Below are positions 36,301 through 48,433 of a DNA stretch of 64,000 nucleotides, piece after piece. The translations under genes were made by a program, and so were the position numbers. The stretch comes from Corallococcus sp. NCRR. Lineage in GTDB: Bacteria > Myxococcota > Myxococcia > Myxococcales > Myxococcaceae. The notes below the pieces were generated by a model that did no database searches, was not told where the DNA came from, and saw only the letters and a list, made by a program, of their open reading frames with translations. The stretch is from positions 3,844,001 through 3,908,000 of the forward strand of contig NZ_CP114039.1 of NCBI RefSeq assembly GCF_026965535.1, in the 5' to 3' direction. Numbering within the stretch: the stretch's first letter is position 1; the number at the start of each line of letters is the position of its first letter.

Positions 36301-37823
36301 TCGCAGCGGAAGACGTAGCGGTTCTCCCAGAGGAAGGGGAGGAACAGCTCGATGAGGCCGCCCAGGCTGCCCGCCTGGGACTCCACCTCGTCCAGCGCGA
36401 CGCGGGCCTTGTCCATCATCGCCTGCACGCGGGGCGCGCCCCACGCGGGCCGGACCTCTTCCATGGCCTTCTTCAGGAACTTCGCGCCCTTCGCCAGCAT
36501 GGGCGCGCTGAGCAGTTGGAACTCCTGCTTGCTCACCGGCTGCGGCTCGATGCGCGAGCGCAGCGAGTTGACCAGCGAGTTGCCCGTCTCGCGGTTGCGG
36601 TAGTAGCGGCGGCGGTACAGGCCCACCAGCTCCACGGAGCGGCTGGCGAGGAACGGGTTCACGTCCCCGGACGCCAGGTTGTAGACGCGGCGCTCCTCCA
36701 CCTGCATCGCGTGCGCGGTGATGCCCAGCGTGGCGCCCGCCACCTGGTCCACCGGGATGATGTCCAGGATGGCGTGGTCGCCCGCGGGGATGCCGCGCTG
36801 GCCCTTGATGCCCGCGTACGCCAGCGGCGCGGACGTGGTGAAGCCCTCGTTCCAGCCGGGGAAGGGGAAGTGCGCCGCGCTCTCCACGATGGAGGGCCGC
36901 ACGATGGAGTAGCGAAGCCCCGGCGTCCCGGCCATCACCTGTTCGCCCAGGTGCTTGGCGTACGTGTACGTGTTGGGCCAGCCCCAGTGCTGCGCGCGCT
37001 CCATGCCCGCGCGGACCAGCTCGCCGGACAGCCACAGCTTGCGCTCGCGGCCCACGGCCAGTCGCAGCGTCTTCTCATCCGTGGCGTCGCGGCCCTCCTC
37101 CTCCAGGCGGTCCAGCGCCTTCTGCCGGAAGAGGGAGGTGAGCGCCTTGTCATCCGCCTGTTCGCGCAGGCGGGCGACGATCTTCTCCGCGTCCGCCAGC
37201 TCCTGCTCCAGGCTGAAGTCGCGCCCGTCCATCTCCTCGTGCTTGGGGAAGTAGCCCAGCACCGGCTCGTCCTCGAAGACGAGCCCGCTGCGGTTGCCCA
37301 CCACGAACGCGGTGGACATGTGGATGAGCGGCACGGACCAGCGCAGCGCCAGCTCCACCGCGTTCTTCACGCCGTGGGTGTTGACGTTGAGGCCCACCTC
37401 CAGCGACGGGTTGAAGGAGACCAGGCCCGCGCAGTTGACGATGGCGTGCACCTGCCCGGTGAGCGAAGCGACCTGCGCCTCCTCCAGGCCCACCAGGGGG
37501 TCGGTGATGTCGCCATCCAGGATGGTGCACTTCGCCTGGATGAACGCCATGGCGCCTTCGTCGCCCAGGCGGTCGCGCAGCGGCTGGAAGGGCTCGCTGG
37601 GCGCCACCTTGTCGAAGAAGCGGCGCTCCGCGGACGCGGCGCTGCCCTTGCGCACGATGACGTAGACCCGGTCCAGCACGTCGCCGTAGTGGGAGAGCAG
37701 CATCGACAGCGTCACCTTGCCCACGAAGCCGGTGGTGCCGACGAAGACGATGCGCTTGCCAGTGAAGACCTGGGTGACGTCCAGCGGGGGGAGCGTGGCC
37801 ATGTCCGTGTGCGACCCTTTCAC
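33393..37823 (-). CDS. elbD: ElbD-like multidomain ether-lipid enzyme: acyl reductase, acyl-activating, carrier and acyltransferase
   Basis: 1476 residues. Domains in order: fatty-acyl-reductase/thioester-reductase-type SDR (about 20-530; [10 protein letters not shown] and [12 protein letters not shown]); adenylate-forming acyl-CoA/acyl-ACP synthetase (about 560-1090; [42 protein letters not shown]); acyl carrier domain with the phosphopantetheine Ser at residue 1167 ([10 protein letters not shown]); and a PlsC-type acyltransferase (about 1255-1450; [10 protein letters not shown] near 1277, FPEGTRS near 1355). This matches the published ElbD enzyme of myxobacterial ether-lipid biosynthesis as I recall it. 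It would activate, carry and reduce fatty acyl groups and acylate a glycerol backbone. The GTG start overlaps the previous stop by 4 nt; ATG at 37802 is an alternative. Confidence 0.9.
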   Translation of the reverse strand: MKGSHTDMATLPPLDVTQVFTGKRIVFVGTTGFVGKVTLSMLLSHYGDVLDRVYVIVRKGSAASAERRFFDKVAPSEPFQPLRDRLGDEGAMAFIQAKCTILDGDITDPLVGLEEAQVASLTGQVHAIVNCAGLVSFNPSLEVGLNVNTHGVKNAVELALRWSVPLIHMSTAFVVGNRSGLVFEDEPVLGYFPKHEEMDGRDFSLEQELADAEKIVARLREQADDKALTSLFRQKALDRLEEEGRDATDEKTLRLAVGRERKLWLSGELVRAGMERAQHWGWPNTYTYAKHLGEQVMAGTPGLRYSIVRPSIVESAAHFPFPGWNEGFTTSAPLAYAGIKGQRGIPAGDHAILDIIPVDQVAGATLGITAHAMQVEERRVYNLASGDVNPFLASRSVELVGLYRRRYYRNRETGNSLVNSLRSRIEPQPVSKQEFQLLSAPMLAKGAKFLKKAMEEVRPAWGAPRVQAMMDKARVALDEVESQAGSLGGLIELFLPFLWENRYVFRCDNTRSVYERMVPADRAKIDWAPDRIDWREYFLGTHLPGLEKWVFPGLDEEREKRTAIPAHRDLLELFEATVHAYRHRVAFRMAAGEKEERFTFGEVHRYAARVGSYLMAQGIKRGDRVLLVSENRPEWAISYFGILRAGGTAVPVDPSLTEAEVVNIAKRAAAKQCLVSEQAAEDFPGLFAALGEGVGVASLAEAMTGDPAYPDRIGPVKKSAAADDVASVIFTSGTTGTPKGVMLTHRNFAALVAKLAGAFDVGVGDGVLSVLPLHHTFEFSAGFLTPFMRGAEITYIDELTSDRLGDVFETGRVTAMIGVPALWQLLHRKITQEMAAQPPLVEQALKALMAANGELRNRSSLNLGKLLFWPVHRKFGGRVKVLVSGGSALSEEVHQAFHELGFTMREGYGLTEAAPVLAVSEATNKRVKGTVGKALPGIEFKIQNPDNDGIGEVLAKGPNVMAGYFGDREATEAVVKDGWLHTGDLGRMDDEGRLYLMGRAKDVIVDANGKNVYPDELEELYQEHAHIKELSIVGLPDEAGGEKVACLCVPDFKDRPREEVRHELEEHFRKVSAGMPFYRRVKVLRFWDGELPRTSTRKVKRKRVVEELQRLDRVAASAGRVKEKAQAAPTTGGVSDWLYPLIAEVCHRPASDVRADAQLIGDLGFDSLMLTEMSVALEGAGVPLPAIEDLTQVQTVEDLRKLVVASGRRPSQETRARDIKKEAERAEEAEIPVPESVSALGRQLLSFGQKVLYGGVFDVKVTGKTFIPQNRNFLVIANHASHLDAGLVRVVLGDQGERLVSLAARDYFFDTPLKRAWFENFTNLIPIDRQGSLRESLRVAGEALRQGFNVLIFPEGTRSTTGELMEFKPTLGYLSLTYGVDVLPLYIHGAYEALPKGSMFPKTKELEVHVGPALEYASLKARVQGMARSEGYRYVTHIAEEAVRALRAGKVMDLEQVGADREFTPPARALPEGKDA

Positions 37824-39430
37824 TTCACGTCCACCATCACCGTGGGCGCGATGCGCAGCAGGCTGATGGACGCCGAGCGCCCCATGAAGCCGCGCGCCTC
37901 TTCAATCGCCTCGGAGAGGGTGTCGGTGCGGTCCCAGCCGAGCAGGGCCGGGACGTGGTTGTTCTCCGCGCCCGCGACGATGACCTTGCCTACGTGCTGG
38001 CGGCCATTCTCGCCCCAGTACCACATGTAGAAGGGGTGCACGCCGTGGTAGGCGTTGCCCTTGCGGTACAGGTGCACGTAGCTGGGGTTCTCCGCGAACT
38101 CCTTCTCGTACTTGTGCTCCAGCTTCATGGAGTCCCGCGTCTCCGGCAGCAGCCGGTGGAAGAACTCGATGTAGCTGGGGTGCTGCACGGGGTCGAACTC
38201 GTCGTAGGCCGGGTGCAGGAGGATGAGCACGCCCCCCTTCTTCACCAGCGGCACGCCCCGGTTGAGGTTGTAGAAGTACCCAAGCCCCATCACCTGCACG
38301 AGCAGCGGGTTGAGGATGGAGTTGACGCTGTAGGGGCTGACGAACGGGATGGGGAAGATGACGATGTCGCTCTGCCCCTCCACCGGCACCACGTACTGCT
38401 TCCAGCTCTGCTCCAGCGTCTTGGCGTGCGTGGGCTCCGTGGCCCCCGCGAACACGCCCGTCACGTCATAGGGCGCGGGGATGGCGTTGAGCACCTTGCG
38501 CGCCGCCGCGCGGGGCAGCTTGGACAGCGTGAAGCGCAGGGCCTGGAACTTCAGCCGGTCGGCTTCCGTGTAGTCCTCTTCCTTCTTCGCCAGGAAGTCC
38601 GTGGGCGCGCCGAACATGCGGTTGTTCAGCGTGGTCTCGATGTGGAAGACCTTCAGCGTGTTGTCGATGACCGTGCCGATGCGCGAGTTCTTCGTGTAGA
38701 GCGCGCTCGCCTTCGGCTCCATGTAGGAGTCCGACTCGCGGATGGTCTTCGGGTTGTGGTGGTGGCGCAGCGACGCGTAGTTCGTCACGCCCGTGCCCAT
38801 GGACTTGTGCCCGCCGTTCATGGGCACGAAGTTGATGTTCACGTAGACGATGAGGTCGCTCTCCGCGACGCGCCGGTTCACCGCCACCACTTCGTTGTGG
38901 CTGGTGCGCTCCAGCTCCGTCATCCCGTCCGGGTCTTCCGCGTCGTGGTTGTAGTAGCGGTCCGGGTAGTAGGCGTCGAAGATCTTCTCGCCCACCATGC
39001 GCTTCATCTCGCCTTCGGTCATCCGGCGGTGCAGCGCGTTGGCGATGACCAGGTGCACGTCATCCACGCCGGAGTCCGCGCACAGCTCCAGCACCACCTC
39101 CAGGATGGACTGGCGCACGTCCGGGGTGACCATGGGCGGCAGCGGGACGCTGATGTCGTCGATGACGCACGTCAGCCGCATGCCGGGCTTGAGTAGCGCG
39201 TGCAGCGGGTCCATGCCCTCCGGGTGGTTGATGGCCCAGCGGATGGCGGCCTTCACGTTGGGCACGCCCTCCAGCGGGGGGCGGGGGAAGATGACCCGGG
39301 TGCCCACGGGCAGGTCTTCCTGGAGGAAGCCCTCACCGTAGAAGAGCGCCCGCGGGGGGCTGCCCTTCTCCGTGATGACCACCTGGCTTTCCTCGTCGTA
39401 CAGCTTCTGGAGCGTCTTGAGCGGGCGCAT
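37820..39430 (-). CDS. LarA/DUF2088-family (lactate racemase-like) protein in the elb-like cluster
   Basis: 536 residues. The N-terminal DUF2088 region shows the LarA-type block [20 protein letters not shown] and the later [20 protein letters not shown], which correspond to nickel-pincer-cofactor residues of lactate racemase; the C-terminal half ends in the LarA-like [17 protein letters not shown]. It lies between the HAD phosphatase and elbD and overlaps elbD by 4 nt, so its substrate is probably a lipid precursor rather than lactate. Whether it carries a Ni cofactor cannot be judged here. Confidence 0.85.
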   Translation of the reverse strand: MRPLKTLQKLYDEESQVVITEKGSPPRALFYGEGFLQEDLPVGTRVIFPRPPLEGVPNVKAAIRWAINHPEGMDPLHALLKPGMRLTCVIDDISVPLPPMVTPDVRQSILEVVLELCADSGVDDVHLVIANALHRRMTEGEMKRMVGEKIFDAYYPDRYYNHDAEDPDGMTELERTSHNEVVAVNRRVAESDLIVYVNINFVPMNGGHKSMGTGVTNYASLRHHHNPKTIRESDSYMEPKASALYTKNSRIGTVIDNTLKVFHIETTLNNRMFGAPTDFLAKKEEDYTEADRLKFQALRFTLSKLPRAAARKVLNAIPAPYDVTGVFAGATEPTHAKTLEQSWKQYVVPVEGQSDIVIFPIPFVSPYSVNSILNPLLVQVMGLGYFYNLNRGVPLVKKGGVLILLHPAYDEFDPVQHPSYIEFFHRLLPETRDSMKLEHKYEKEFAENPSYVHLYRKGNAYHGVHPFYMWYWGENGRQHVGKVIVAGAENNHVPALLGWDRTDTLSEAIEEARGFMGRSASISLLRIAPTVMVDVK

Positions 39431-39461
39431 GGATGAAGGGGGCGGCGAAAGGGGTGGGGGA

Positions 39462-40139
39462 CTACTTCAGGTCCAGGATGGGCCAGTTGTACGCGCGCGC
39501 GAGCGAGCGCAGCCGCAGGTCCGGGTTCACCGCGGTGGGCCGTCCCACCACGGCGAGCATGGCGTAGTCGGAGGCGCTGTCCGAGTAGCCGTGGCACTGG
39601 TTGAGGGCCAGGCCCTCGCGCTCGCAGTAGGCGCGGATGGCGTTGGCCTTGTTGGCGCCTTCGATGATGGGCGGAATCACCTTGCCGGTGGCCTTGCCGC
39701 CCACGAACTGCATCTTGTTGGCGATGACGTCGTCGCAGCCCAGGTGCCGGGCCAGCGGGCGCATGGTGAAGTCCAGCGCACCCGTGACGAGCACGATGCG
39801 GCAGCCGGCACGACGCGCCTCGTCGATGAGGTCCTGCGTCTGCTCGTACAGGGCGGGCTTGAGGACGTCCTCGAACATGTCCTCCGCGATGGTGACGAGC
39901 CGGTCCTCGCTGAGGCCGGAGTAGTACCGGTAGAAGAACTCGTTGAAGGCCTTGCGGTTGACGGCATCCAGGATGCCGAACACCGGCAGACCCAGGGCGG
40001 TGCCCAGGGTGCGGCCCGCGATGCCCCGGAGCGAGCCCCGGTTCGTCGCGTAATAGGCATAGACGTGGACGATGTTCGTCCGGACCAGCGTCCCGTCGAC
40101 GTCGAAGAAGGCTGCTTTGGCGGGCACTTTGGGGGGCAT
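39462..40139 (-). CDS. HAD-superfamily phosphatase (subfamily IB) in the elb-like cluster
   Basis: 225 residues from the ATG at 40139. HAD motif I is [14 protein letters not shown], motif II is [10 protein letters not shown], and motif III/IV is [13 protein letters not shown], so catalytic Asp residues are intact. Helical cap between. SerB/IB-type members dephosphorylate small or lipid phosphates such as phosphoserine or lysophosphatidate. It is 31 bp upstream of the LarA-like gene. GGGAGG lies about 13 nt before the ATG. Confidence 0.88.
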   Translation of the reverse strand: MPPKVPAKAAFFDVDGTLVRTNIVHVYAYYATNRGSLRGIAGRTLGTALGLPVFGILDAVNRKAFNEFFYRYYSGLSEDRLVTIAEDMFEDVLKPALYEQTQDLIDEARRAGCRIVLVTGALDFTMRPLARHLGCDDVIANKMQFVGGKATGKVIPPIIEGANKANAIRAYCEREGLALNQCHGYSDSASDYAMLAVVGRPTAVNPDLRLRSLARAYNWPILDLK

Positions 40140-40190
40140 GGGCGGTCGGGCTTCCTCCCATCCTGGAGGGGGTGTGGTCAACGAAAGCGG

Positions 40191-40217
40191 AAGGGCCGGG
40201 GTGGGGGGCCGGCCCTT
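40191..40217. terminator. Perfect hairpin between the first and second elb-like genes
   Basis: AAGGGCCGG (40191-40199) pairs perfectly with CCGGCCCTT (40209-40217) across a 9-nt loop. It lies between the SDR gene ending at 40231 and the HAD gene starting at 40139. On the minus strand only CTTTCG follows, so it is at best a weak or attenuating terminator. Confidence 0.4.
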
Positions 40218-40230
40218 TGGGCGCATGGGG

Positions 40231-41223
40231 CTATAACCAGCCCTGCGCGCGATACCATTCACCACTGCGAGTGATGGACTCCGCCAGCCCTCGGCGCGGC
40301 CGGAAGCCCAGCAGGCGCTCGGCCTTGGCCCCGGAGCAGGTCCAGGCCGGGGCCAGGAGCTGCCTCGCCAATTTCCGGTTGAGGGGGAGTTTCCGGCCCG
40401 TCAGCCGGGTCACCCCGTCCGCCGCCGTGGCCAGGGCGGTCAGCACCGCCGGGGACAGCCGCCAGGTGCGCGTCTGGAAGCCCAGGGCCCTGGCGCCCAG
40501 GTCCTGCATCTCCTCCAGGGTCAGCCGCTCCGGGCCCGCGCAGAAGAACGCCTCGCCCAGGGCCTCCGGCTTCTGGGCCAGGACGAGCAGCAGGTCCACC
40601 ACGTCCTCCACGTCCACCAGGGACAGGGGGCGGGGGCCTCCGGACAGCTCCAGCCGGATGCCCTTCTTCCCCAGCTTGAAGAAGGTCAGGTTTTCCCGGT
40701 CCCCGGGCCCCAGGATGCGGGGCGGGCGGATCACCGTCACCGGCAGCCGGTCCTGGAAGGAGAACGCGATGCGCTCACCCTCCGCCTTGCTCTCGCCGTA
40801 CCACTCATGGGGATGGAAGGCGTCCTCCTCCACGTGGGGGCGCTCCGGGGTGGAGGGGCCGTGGGAGGCCAGGGAGCCGCACATCACCAGGCGGGGACGG
40901 GGCTGGGGCAGGGCGGCCATGGCCTCGCAGATGAAGCGGGTGCCTTCCGCGTTGACGCGCATGAACTCGTCGCGCAGCGCGGCGCGGCGGATGCCGGCCA
41001 GGTGGAAGACGACGTCCACGCCCTTCACCGCGCTGGCCAGGGAGGCGGGGTCCGTCACGTCGCCCACCACCCGCGTCCAGGGGTGGCCTTCCAGGGCCTT
41101 TTCCAGCTCGCGGGTGTCCGTGGTGGGGCGCAACAGGCATGAAACCCGGTCGCCGCGCGCAACCAGTGCGCGAGCGAGCCAGGTCCCCAGGAAGCCACCG
41201 GCGCCAGTGATGAGGGCATTCAT
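40231..41223 (-). CDS. NAD-dependent epimerase/dehydratase-type SDR, first gene of elb-like cluster
   Basis: 330 residues from the ATG at 41223. Rossmann motif ALITGAGGFLGTWLARAL at the N-terminus, DVVFHLAGIRR, and the YxxxK pair in EWYGESKAEGERIAF; the tail LLGFRPRRGLAESI is typical of extended SDRs such as 3-beta-HSD-like or OleD-like enzymes. It would be the elbA position. It is divergent from the SWIB gene across a repeat-bearing 380-bp region. Exact substrate unknown. Confidence 0.85.
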   Translation of the reverse strand: MNALITGAGGFLGTWLARALVARGDRVSCLLRPTTDTRELEKALEGHPWTRVVGDVTDPASLASAVKGVDVVFHLAGIRRAALRDEFMRVNAEGTRFICEAMAALPQPRPRLVMCGSLASHGPSTPERPHVEEDAFHPHEWYGESKAEGERIAFSFQDRLPVTVIRPPRILGPGDRENLTFFKLGKKGIRLELSGGPRPLSLVDVEDVVDLLLVLAQKPEALGEAFFCAGPERLTLEEMQDLGARALGFQTRTWRLSPAVLTALATAADGVTRLTGRKLPLNRKLARQLLAPAWTCSGAKAERLLGFRPRRGLAESITRSGEWYRAQGWL

Positions 41224-41319
41224 GGGTGCTGTTTCATCCGAAAAGCCACATCCCGTCCACCGTCGAAACGGGCAGGGTCGTCCTAGAGGGGCGGGAGGCT
41301 CCGGATGCCGACTTTCCGC

Positions 41320-41485
41320 CTCCGGACGCGTTCCGAGGCACAATCCCCGAGGGAAAACGGCCTCCGGAGCCGGTTTCTGGCGCTCCGGACGCGTCGCGAG
41401 GCTTCCATTCCCGAGAGAAGAATGCGCTGCGGGGCCGAGTTCTAGCCTCCGAATCCATTGCTCCGAGGGGGCCCAGAGGGAAAAA
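41320..41485. repeat. Three imperfect ~64-bp tandem repeats between elb-like cluster and SWIB gene
   Basis: The 380 bp from 41224 to 41603 has no gene. Units starting CTCCGGACGCGTTCCGAGGC at 41320, CTCCGGACGCGTCGCGAGGC at 41383, and a weaker CTCCGAATCCATTGCTCCGA at about 41448 are each followed by a C-rich GAG.GAA(A) ending. Units are 63-65 bp apart, so successive units lie on the same helical face. CTAG occurs four times (41283, 41442, 41512, 41541). The remainder of the interval shows only the SWIB ribosome-binding site. Confidence 0.45.
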
Positions 41486-41603
41486 GCGCGCGATGGACGC
41501 TGTTTTTCGCTCTAGGCCGTGCTACTACGCGCCATCGGCTCTAGCTTGAAGATGCAAGCACGCCGTGCAACGTCCCCTTCGGAGGGGAGGAGACACAAGA
41601 CGA

Positions 41604-41934
41604 ATGGCCGCCAAGAAAGCCGCTGCGAAGAAGTCTGCCCCTGCTGCCGCGAAGAAGGCCCCTGCCGCCAAGAAGGCCGGGCCGTAAGCCCAACGCTGCG
41701 TTCATGAAGGAGATGACGCCCTCCGCTGAGCTGGCGGCGATCGTCGGTTCCAAGGCGCTGCCCCGCACCGCGGTGGTCAGCAAGATCTGGGACTACATCA
41801 AGAAGAACAACCTCCAGGACGCGAAGAACAAGCGCCAGATCAACGCCGACGACAAGCTGAAGCCCATCTTCGGCGGCAAGAAGAACGTCACCATGTTCGA
41901 GATGACCGCGCTGGTGAACAAGCACCTGAGCTGA
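41604..41934 (+). pseudogene. SWIB/MDM2-domain protein with Lys/Ala-rich tail, frameshifted
   Basis: GGGAGGAG lies about 12 nt before the ATG at 41604. The first frame gives a histone-H1-like tail MAAKKAAAKKSAPAAAKKAP ending AAKKAGP and a TAA at 41685. The SWIB domain continues in another frame: GRKPNAAFMKEMTPSAEL onward to VTMFEMTALVNKHLS. Removing one G from GGG (41679-41681) joins them as AAKKAGRKPNAAFMKEM, the form I would expect. So a 1-bp insertion, real or a sequencing error, breaks a gene of about 110 codons. The SWIB part alone (41704-41934, 76 residues) remains open and could be made from its own ATG. SWIB domains occur in eukaryotic chromatin remodellers, chlamydiae and myxobacteria. 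Confidence 0.85.
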
Positions 41935-41941
41935 ACGGTGC

Positions 41942-42024
41942 AGGGCCCGTCGGGGCCGTCGCCGGTCGCCCGAAGGACCCTGGGGGCTCGTCACGCATCG
42001 CGCGCGACGGGCCCTCCGCTTTTT
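41942..42024 (+). terminator. Long-loop terminator after the SWIB gene
   Basis: AGGGCCCGTCG (41942-41952) pairs perfectly with CGACGGGCCCT (42005-42015), followed by CCGCTTTTTCCCC. The intervening 52 nt are GC-rich and can fold further. It begins 8 nt after the SWIB stop. Confidence 0.7.
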
Positions 42025-42107
42025 CCCCCTCTGACAGCCGCTCGTCCGGAGCGTTGAAAAGGGGGCTAAGGCGCATCTGCCCGCTGGCGGACGCGCCGCG
42101 TCGGGCC

Positions 42108-42113
42108 TACCTC
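42108..42113 (+). promoter_or_regulatory. Weak candidate -10 (TACCTC) before treY
   Basis: TACCTC ends 8 nt before the treY ATG at 42122, and no Shine-Dalgarno sequence is present. The geometry matches other candidate leaderless starts in this window, but the hexamer is a poor match. Confidence 0.2.
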
Positions 42114-42121
42114 TGGGGCCC

Positions 42122-45100
42122 ATGTTCCACGACGGTCTTGAGGCAGGGGAGCGTTCCGCGCGGCTGGCGGACGCGGATGGCACGCACACGACGGTGGAGG
42201 CCCAGGCGGACGACCTGTTCAGCCAGGTCCAACGCGAGCTGCAATCGCGCCGCGTCACGCCGCTGTCCACCTACCGGATGCAGCTGCACCAGGGCTTCAC
42301 CTTCCAGCAGGCGAAGGCGCTGGTGCCGTACCTGGCGAAGCTGGGCGTGAGCGACTTCTACGCGTCGCCCTACCTCAAGGCCACGCCCGGCAGCACCCAC
42401 GGCTATGACTGCGTGGACCACCAACGGCTCAACCCGGAGGTGGGCACGCCCGAGGACCACGCGGCCCTCTGTGACGCCCTGCGCGAGCACGGCCTGGGGC
42501 AGGTGCTGGACGTGGTGCCCAACCACATGGGCATCGAGCGGGACAACCGCCTGTGGCTGGACGTGCTGGAGAACGGCCCGTCGTCCGTCTACGCGAAGTT
42601 CTTCGACGTGGACTGGCAGCCGGTGAAGGACGAACTGGCGGACAAGGTGCTGCTGCCCATCCTGGGGGACCAGTACGGCATCGTGCTGGAGCGCGGCGAG
42701 CTGAAGCTGTCCTACGACTCCGGCGCCTTCTACCTGCACTACTACGACCACCGGCTGCCGGTGGCGCCGCGCCAGTACGCCACCATCCTCAAGCACGGCC
42801 TCGAGCGGTTGGAGAAGCAGCTGGGCGCGGAGTCGCCGCACCTGGTGGAACTGCTCTCCATCCTGACGGCCCTGGACCACCTGCCGCCGCGCACGGAGGT
42901 GAGCACGGCGAAGGTGATTGAGCGGCACCGGGAGAAGGAGGTCATCAAGCGGCGGCTGGGCGCGGTGGTGGCGGACAGCGCGGAGCTGGCGGCGTACGTG
43001 GAGGAGAACCTCCGGGTGTTCAACGGCACGCCCGGCAACGTGCGCTCCTTCGACCTCTTGGACACGCTGTTGCAGAACTGCAGCTACCGGCTGGCGCACT
43101 GGCGCGTGGCGGGCGAGGAGATCAACTACCGCCGCTTCTTCGACATCAACGGCCTGGCCGCCATCCGCGTGGAGGACCGTCTTCCTGGAAGCGCACCAGC
43201 GCATCTTCGAGTGGCTGCGCGAGGGGCGCGTCACGGGCCTGCGCATCGACCACCCGGACGGCCTCTTCGACCCCACCGCCTACTTCCTGGACCTGCAGGA
43301 GCGCTTCTTCGTGGAGCGGGCGCGGGCGCGCTTCGACGCCGGGAAGAAGGAGGGGGAGGACGCGCGGTGGCCGGAGGTGGAGGCGCTGTTGCGCGCGAAG
43401 TGGCGGCGCGAGGTGATGGACACGCCGGACAGCCCGCTGCGCAAGGCGCTCTTCGTGGCGGTGGAGAAGATTCAGGGCGGCCGCGAGCGCATCCCGGACG
43501 CGTGGGCGGTGCACGGCACCACCGGCTACCGCTTCGCCAACGCGGTGAGCGGCCTGTTCGTGCACCCGGCCGCGGAGGCGCACCTGACGGAGACGTACGA
43601 GCGCTTCGCGGGCGGCACGCAGGACTTCGCGGAGCTGGTGTACCAGAAGAAGCTGCTCATCATGCGCGTGAGCATGGCCAGCGAAATCAACGTGCTGGCG
43701 CACGAGCTCAACCGCATCTCGGAGATGAACCGCCGCACGCGCGACTTCACGCTCAACAGCCTGAGGCGCGCGCTGGTGGAGTTCATCGCGCTGTTCCCCG
43801 TGTACCGCACCTACGTGGACGGCTGGCGCGCGGAGCTGGACGTGCGCGACGTGCAGTACATCGAGTGGACCCTCCAGCGCGCCAAGGAGCGCAACACCAC
43901 GACCAACGCCTCCATCTTCGACTTCCTGCGCGACATCCTCCTGGGCCGCTACCCGGAGCACGTGGGGGACGACGAGAAGGCCGTCATGCTGCGCTTCGCG
44001 ATGAAGCTGCAGCAGGTGACGGGCCCCGTGATGGCCAAGGGCCTGGAGGACACCGTCTTCTACATCTACAACCGGCTGGTGAGCCTCAACGAGGTGGGCG
44101 GCGAGCCGGAGCACTTCGGCATGCGCGCCACCACCTTCCACCTTCGCAACCAGGAGCGCGCGGAGCGCTGGCCGGCGAGCATGCTCACCTCCAGCACCCA
44201 CGACACCAAGCGCAGCGAGGACGTGCGCGCGCGCATCAACGTGCTCACGGAGCTGCCGGAGGTCTGGCGGGAGAAGGTGCGCGCCTGGGCGGACCTCACC
44301 CGGCCCTTCGTCAGCCACCTGTCCTCGGGGCCCGCGCCGTCGTCCAACGACGTCTACCTCTTCTTCCAGACGGTGGTGGGCGCGTGGCCCATGGGCGAAG
44401 CGGTGCCCCAGGCCGAGCTCCGGGAGTTCCACCGCCGCGTGCGCGAGTACATGGGCAAGGCCATCAAGGAGGCCAAGGTCCGCACGTCGTGGACCAACCC
44501 GGACGGCGCCTACGACGACGCGGTGGCGCAGTTCGTGGACGCCTGCTTCGACCCCGCCAGGGGCCAGGCCTTCCTGGATGACGTGAAGGCCTTCAAGCGC
44601 CGCATCGAGCGCGCGGGCCAGCACAACGCGCTGGGGCAGCTGCTCTTGAAGCTGGCCTCGCCCGGCGTGGTGGACACGTACCAGGGCTGCGAGCTGTGGG
44701 ACCTGTCGCTGGTGGACCCGGACAACCGCCGGCCGGTGGACTACGCCCTGCGCGAGCGGCTGCTCACGGCGCTGGACGACGCGGCGGCGAAGGACCGGCC
44801 CACCCTGTGCGCCCGGCTGACCCGGGACATGGACGACGGGCAGGTGAAGCTCTTCGTCCTGGCGGAGTCGCTGCGGCTGCGCCAGAAGTACGCGGACCTC
44901 TTCCGCGGGGGCGGCTACGAGGCGCTGGAGCTGTCCGGGCCGCGCTCGCCCGCGGCGGTCGGCTTCGCGCGCACGCACGGTGACAGCGTGCTCATCGCCT
45001 GCGCGCCGCGTTACACCCTGGAGGCGCTGGAGTCCGGGGGGCTGGCGCAGGCGTATGACGGTACGTTCCTGAACCTTCCGGAGGCATATGCGGGCATGAT

Positions 45101-45220
45101 GTTCCGCAATGTCTTCACCGGGAACACCGTCCGTCCCCAGCAGGGGCCGGGAGGCGTGGGGCTGGCCCTGGGGCCGCTCCTCGCGGAGTTCCCGGTGGTG
45201 CTGCTGGAGAGGAGCACTGG

Positions 45221-45224
<4 letters not shown>
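42122..45224 (+). pseudogene. treY: Maltooligosyl trehalose synthase, frameshifted
   Basis: TreY turns the reducing end of a maltodextrin into a trehalose unit. The N-terminal part (42122-43177) reads LSTYRMQLHQGFTFQQA, TPGSTHGYDCVDHQRLNPEV, VLDVVPNHMGI and FFDINGLAAIRVED. After GAC (43175-43177) homology moves to another frame, starting VFLEAHQRIFEWLREG and VTGLRIDHPDGLFDP and continuing to 45224. The text GACCGTCTTC would be in frame as GACCGCGTCTTC, so loss of one CG dinucleotide explains it. Apart from this, length (about 1030 residues) and motifs are complete. Either a true inactivation or a sequencing error. It overlaps glgX by 4 nt (ATGA). Confidence 0.88.
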
Positions 45225-47365
<2,141 letters not shown>

Positions 47366-47401
47366 CCGCCGGGGCCGTCCCGGAGTAGGCAGCGGGGCGT
47401 G

Positions 47402-48367
47402 ATGACCCACACGCTCTGGCCCTGGGTGGCCTTCAACGTCTTCGTCCTGGCGATGCTCGCCATGGACCTGGGGCTGTTCCACCGCAAGGAGCACGCGGTG
47501 TCGTCGAAAGAGGCGACGCTGTGGACGCTGGTGTGGGTGAGCATCAGCCTCGCGTTCTGCGGAGGCGTCTGGCACTACGGCGGCAAGGGGCCGGCGCTGG
47601 AGTGGCTGACGGCGTACGTCGTGGAGTACGCGCTGTCGGTCGACAACCTCTTCGTCTTCCTGATGGTGTTCGGCTACTTCCGGGTGCCGCCGCAGCACCA
47701 GCACCGGGTGCTCTTCTGGGGCATCCTGGGCGCGTTCGTGATGCGCGCGGTGCTCATCGTCGCGGGCACGGCGCTGGTGGCCCGCTTCGAGTGGCTCATC
47801 TTCCTGTTCGGCGCGTTCCTCGTCTACACGGCCTCCAAGATGCTCTGGGCCAAGGATGACGACGACGTGGACCCGGAGGCGGGCTTCATCGTCAAGATGG
47901 CCCGGCGCCTCCTGCCGGTGTCGCGCCAGGGCGAGGGCAGCCGCTTCTTCGTGCACGAGGACGGCCGGCGCAAGGTGACGCCGCTGTTCATCGTGTTGCT
48001 GGTGGTGGAGGCCACGGACCTGCTCTTCGCCATGGACTCCATCCCGGCGGTGCTGGGCATCAGCAAGGACCCGTTCATCATCTACACGTCCAACGTCTGC
48101 GCCATCCTGGGCCTGCGCTCGCTCTTCTTCGTCGTCTCCAGCCTGATGGAGAAGTTCCACCTGCTGAAGGCCGCGCTGGGCGTCATCCTGGCCTTCGTGG
48201 GCGTGAAGATGCTCATCGAGCACTGGTACAAGATCCCCATCGGCATCTCGCTGGCGGTGATTGGCGGGTGCCTGCTGGTGGCCATCCTGGCGTCGCTGGT
48301 GTTCCCCAAGCCCCCGGAAGAGGAGAAGGCGCCGGAGACGCCCGCCCGGGAGCAGGAGCGCGGCTGA
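47402..48367 (+). CDS. TerC/Alx-family membrane protein
   Basis: 321 residues with about eight or nine helices. The TerC signature acidic residues are present: EYALSVDNLFVFLMVFGYF and VVEATDLLFAMDSIPAVLGI, and ILGLRSLFFV near the C-terminus. TerC/Alx proteins are implicated in manganese export during metallation of secreted proteins and in tellurite resistance. A GTG codon lies immediately upstream at 47399 and is an alternative start. The C-terminal tail (KPPEEEKAPETPAREQE) is charged. It stands 36 bp after glgX. Confidence 0.92.
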   Translation: MTHTLWPWVAFNVFVLAMLAMDLGLFHRKEHAVSSKEATLWTLVWVSISLAFCGGVWHYGGKGPALEWLTAYVVEYALSVDNLFVFLMVFGYFRVPPQHQHRVLFWGILGAFVMRAVLIVAGTALVARFEWLIFLFGAFLVYTASKMLWAKDDDDVDPEAGFIVKMARRLLPVSRQGEGSRFFVHEDGRRKVTPLFIVLLVVEATDLLFAMDSIPAVLGISKDPFIIYTSNVCAILGLRSLFFVVSSLMEKFHLLKAALGVILAFVGVKMLIEHWYKIPIGISLAVIGGCLLVAILASLVFPKPPEEEKAPETPAREQERG

Positions 48368-48433
48368 GGCAAGGGCCCAGGAGCCCCTGCGTTTCGCTTG
48401 CATCGGGCGGGAGTCGCTGCCAAGTCTTCCGCC

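Noticed and set aside
33513-38030. 1505-codon plus-strand open frame opposite elbD
   Set aside because: Arg/His/Leu/Val-rich shadow of the ElbD gene with no domain signature.
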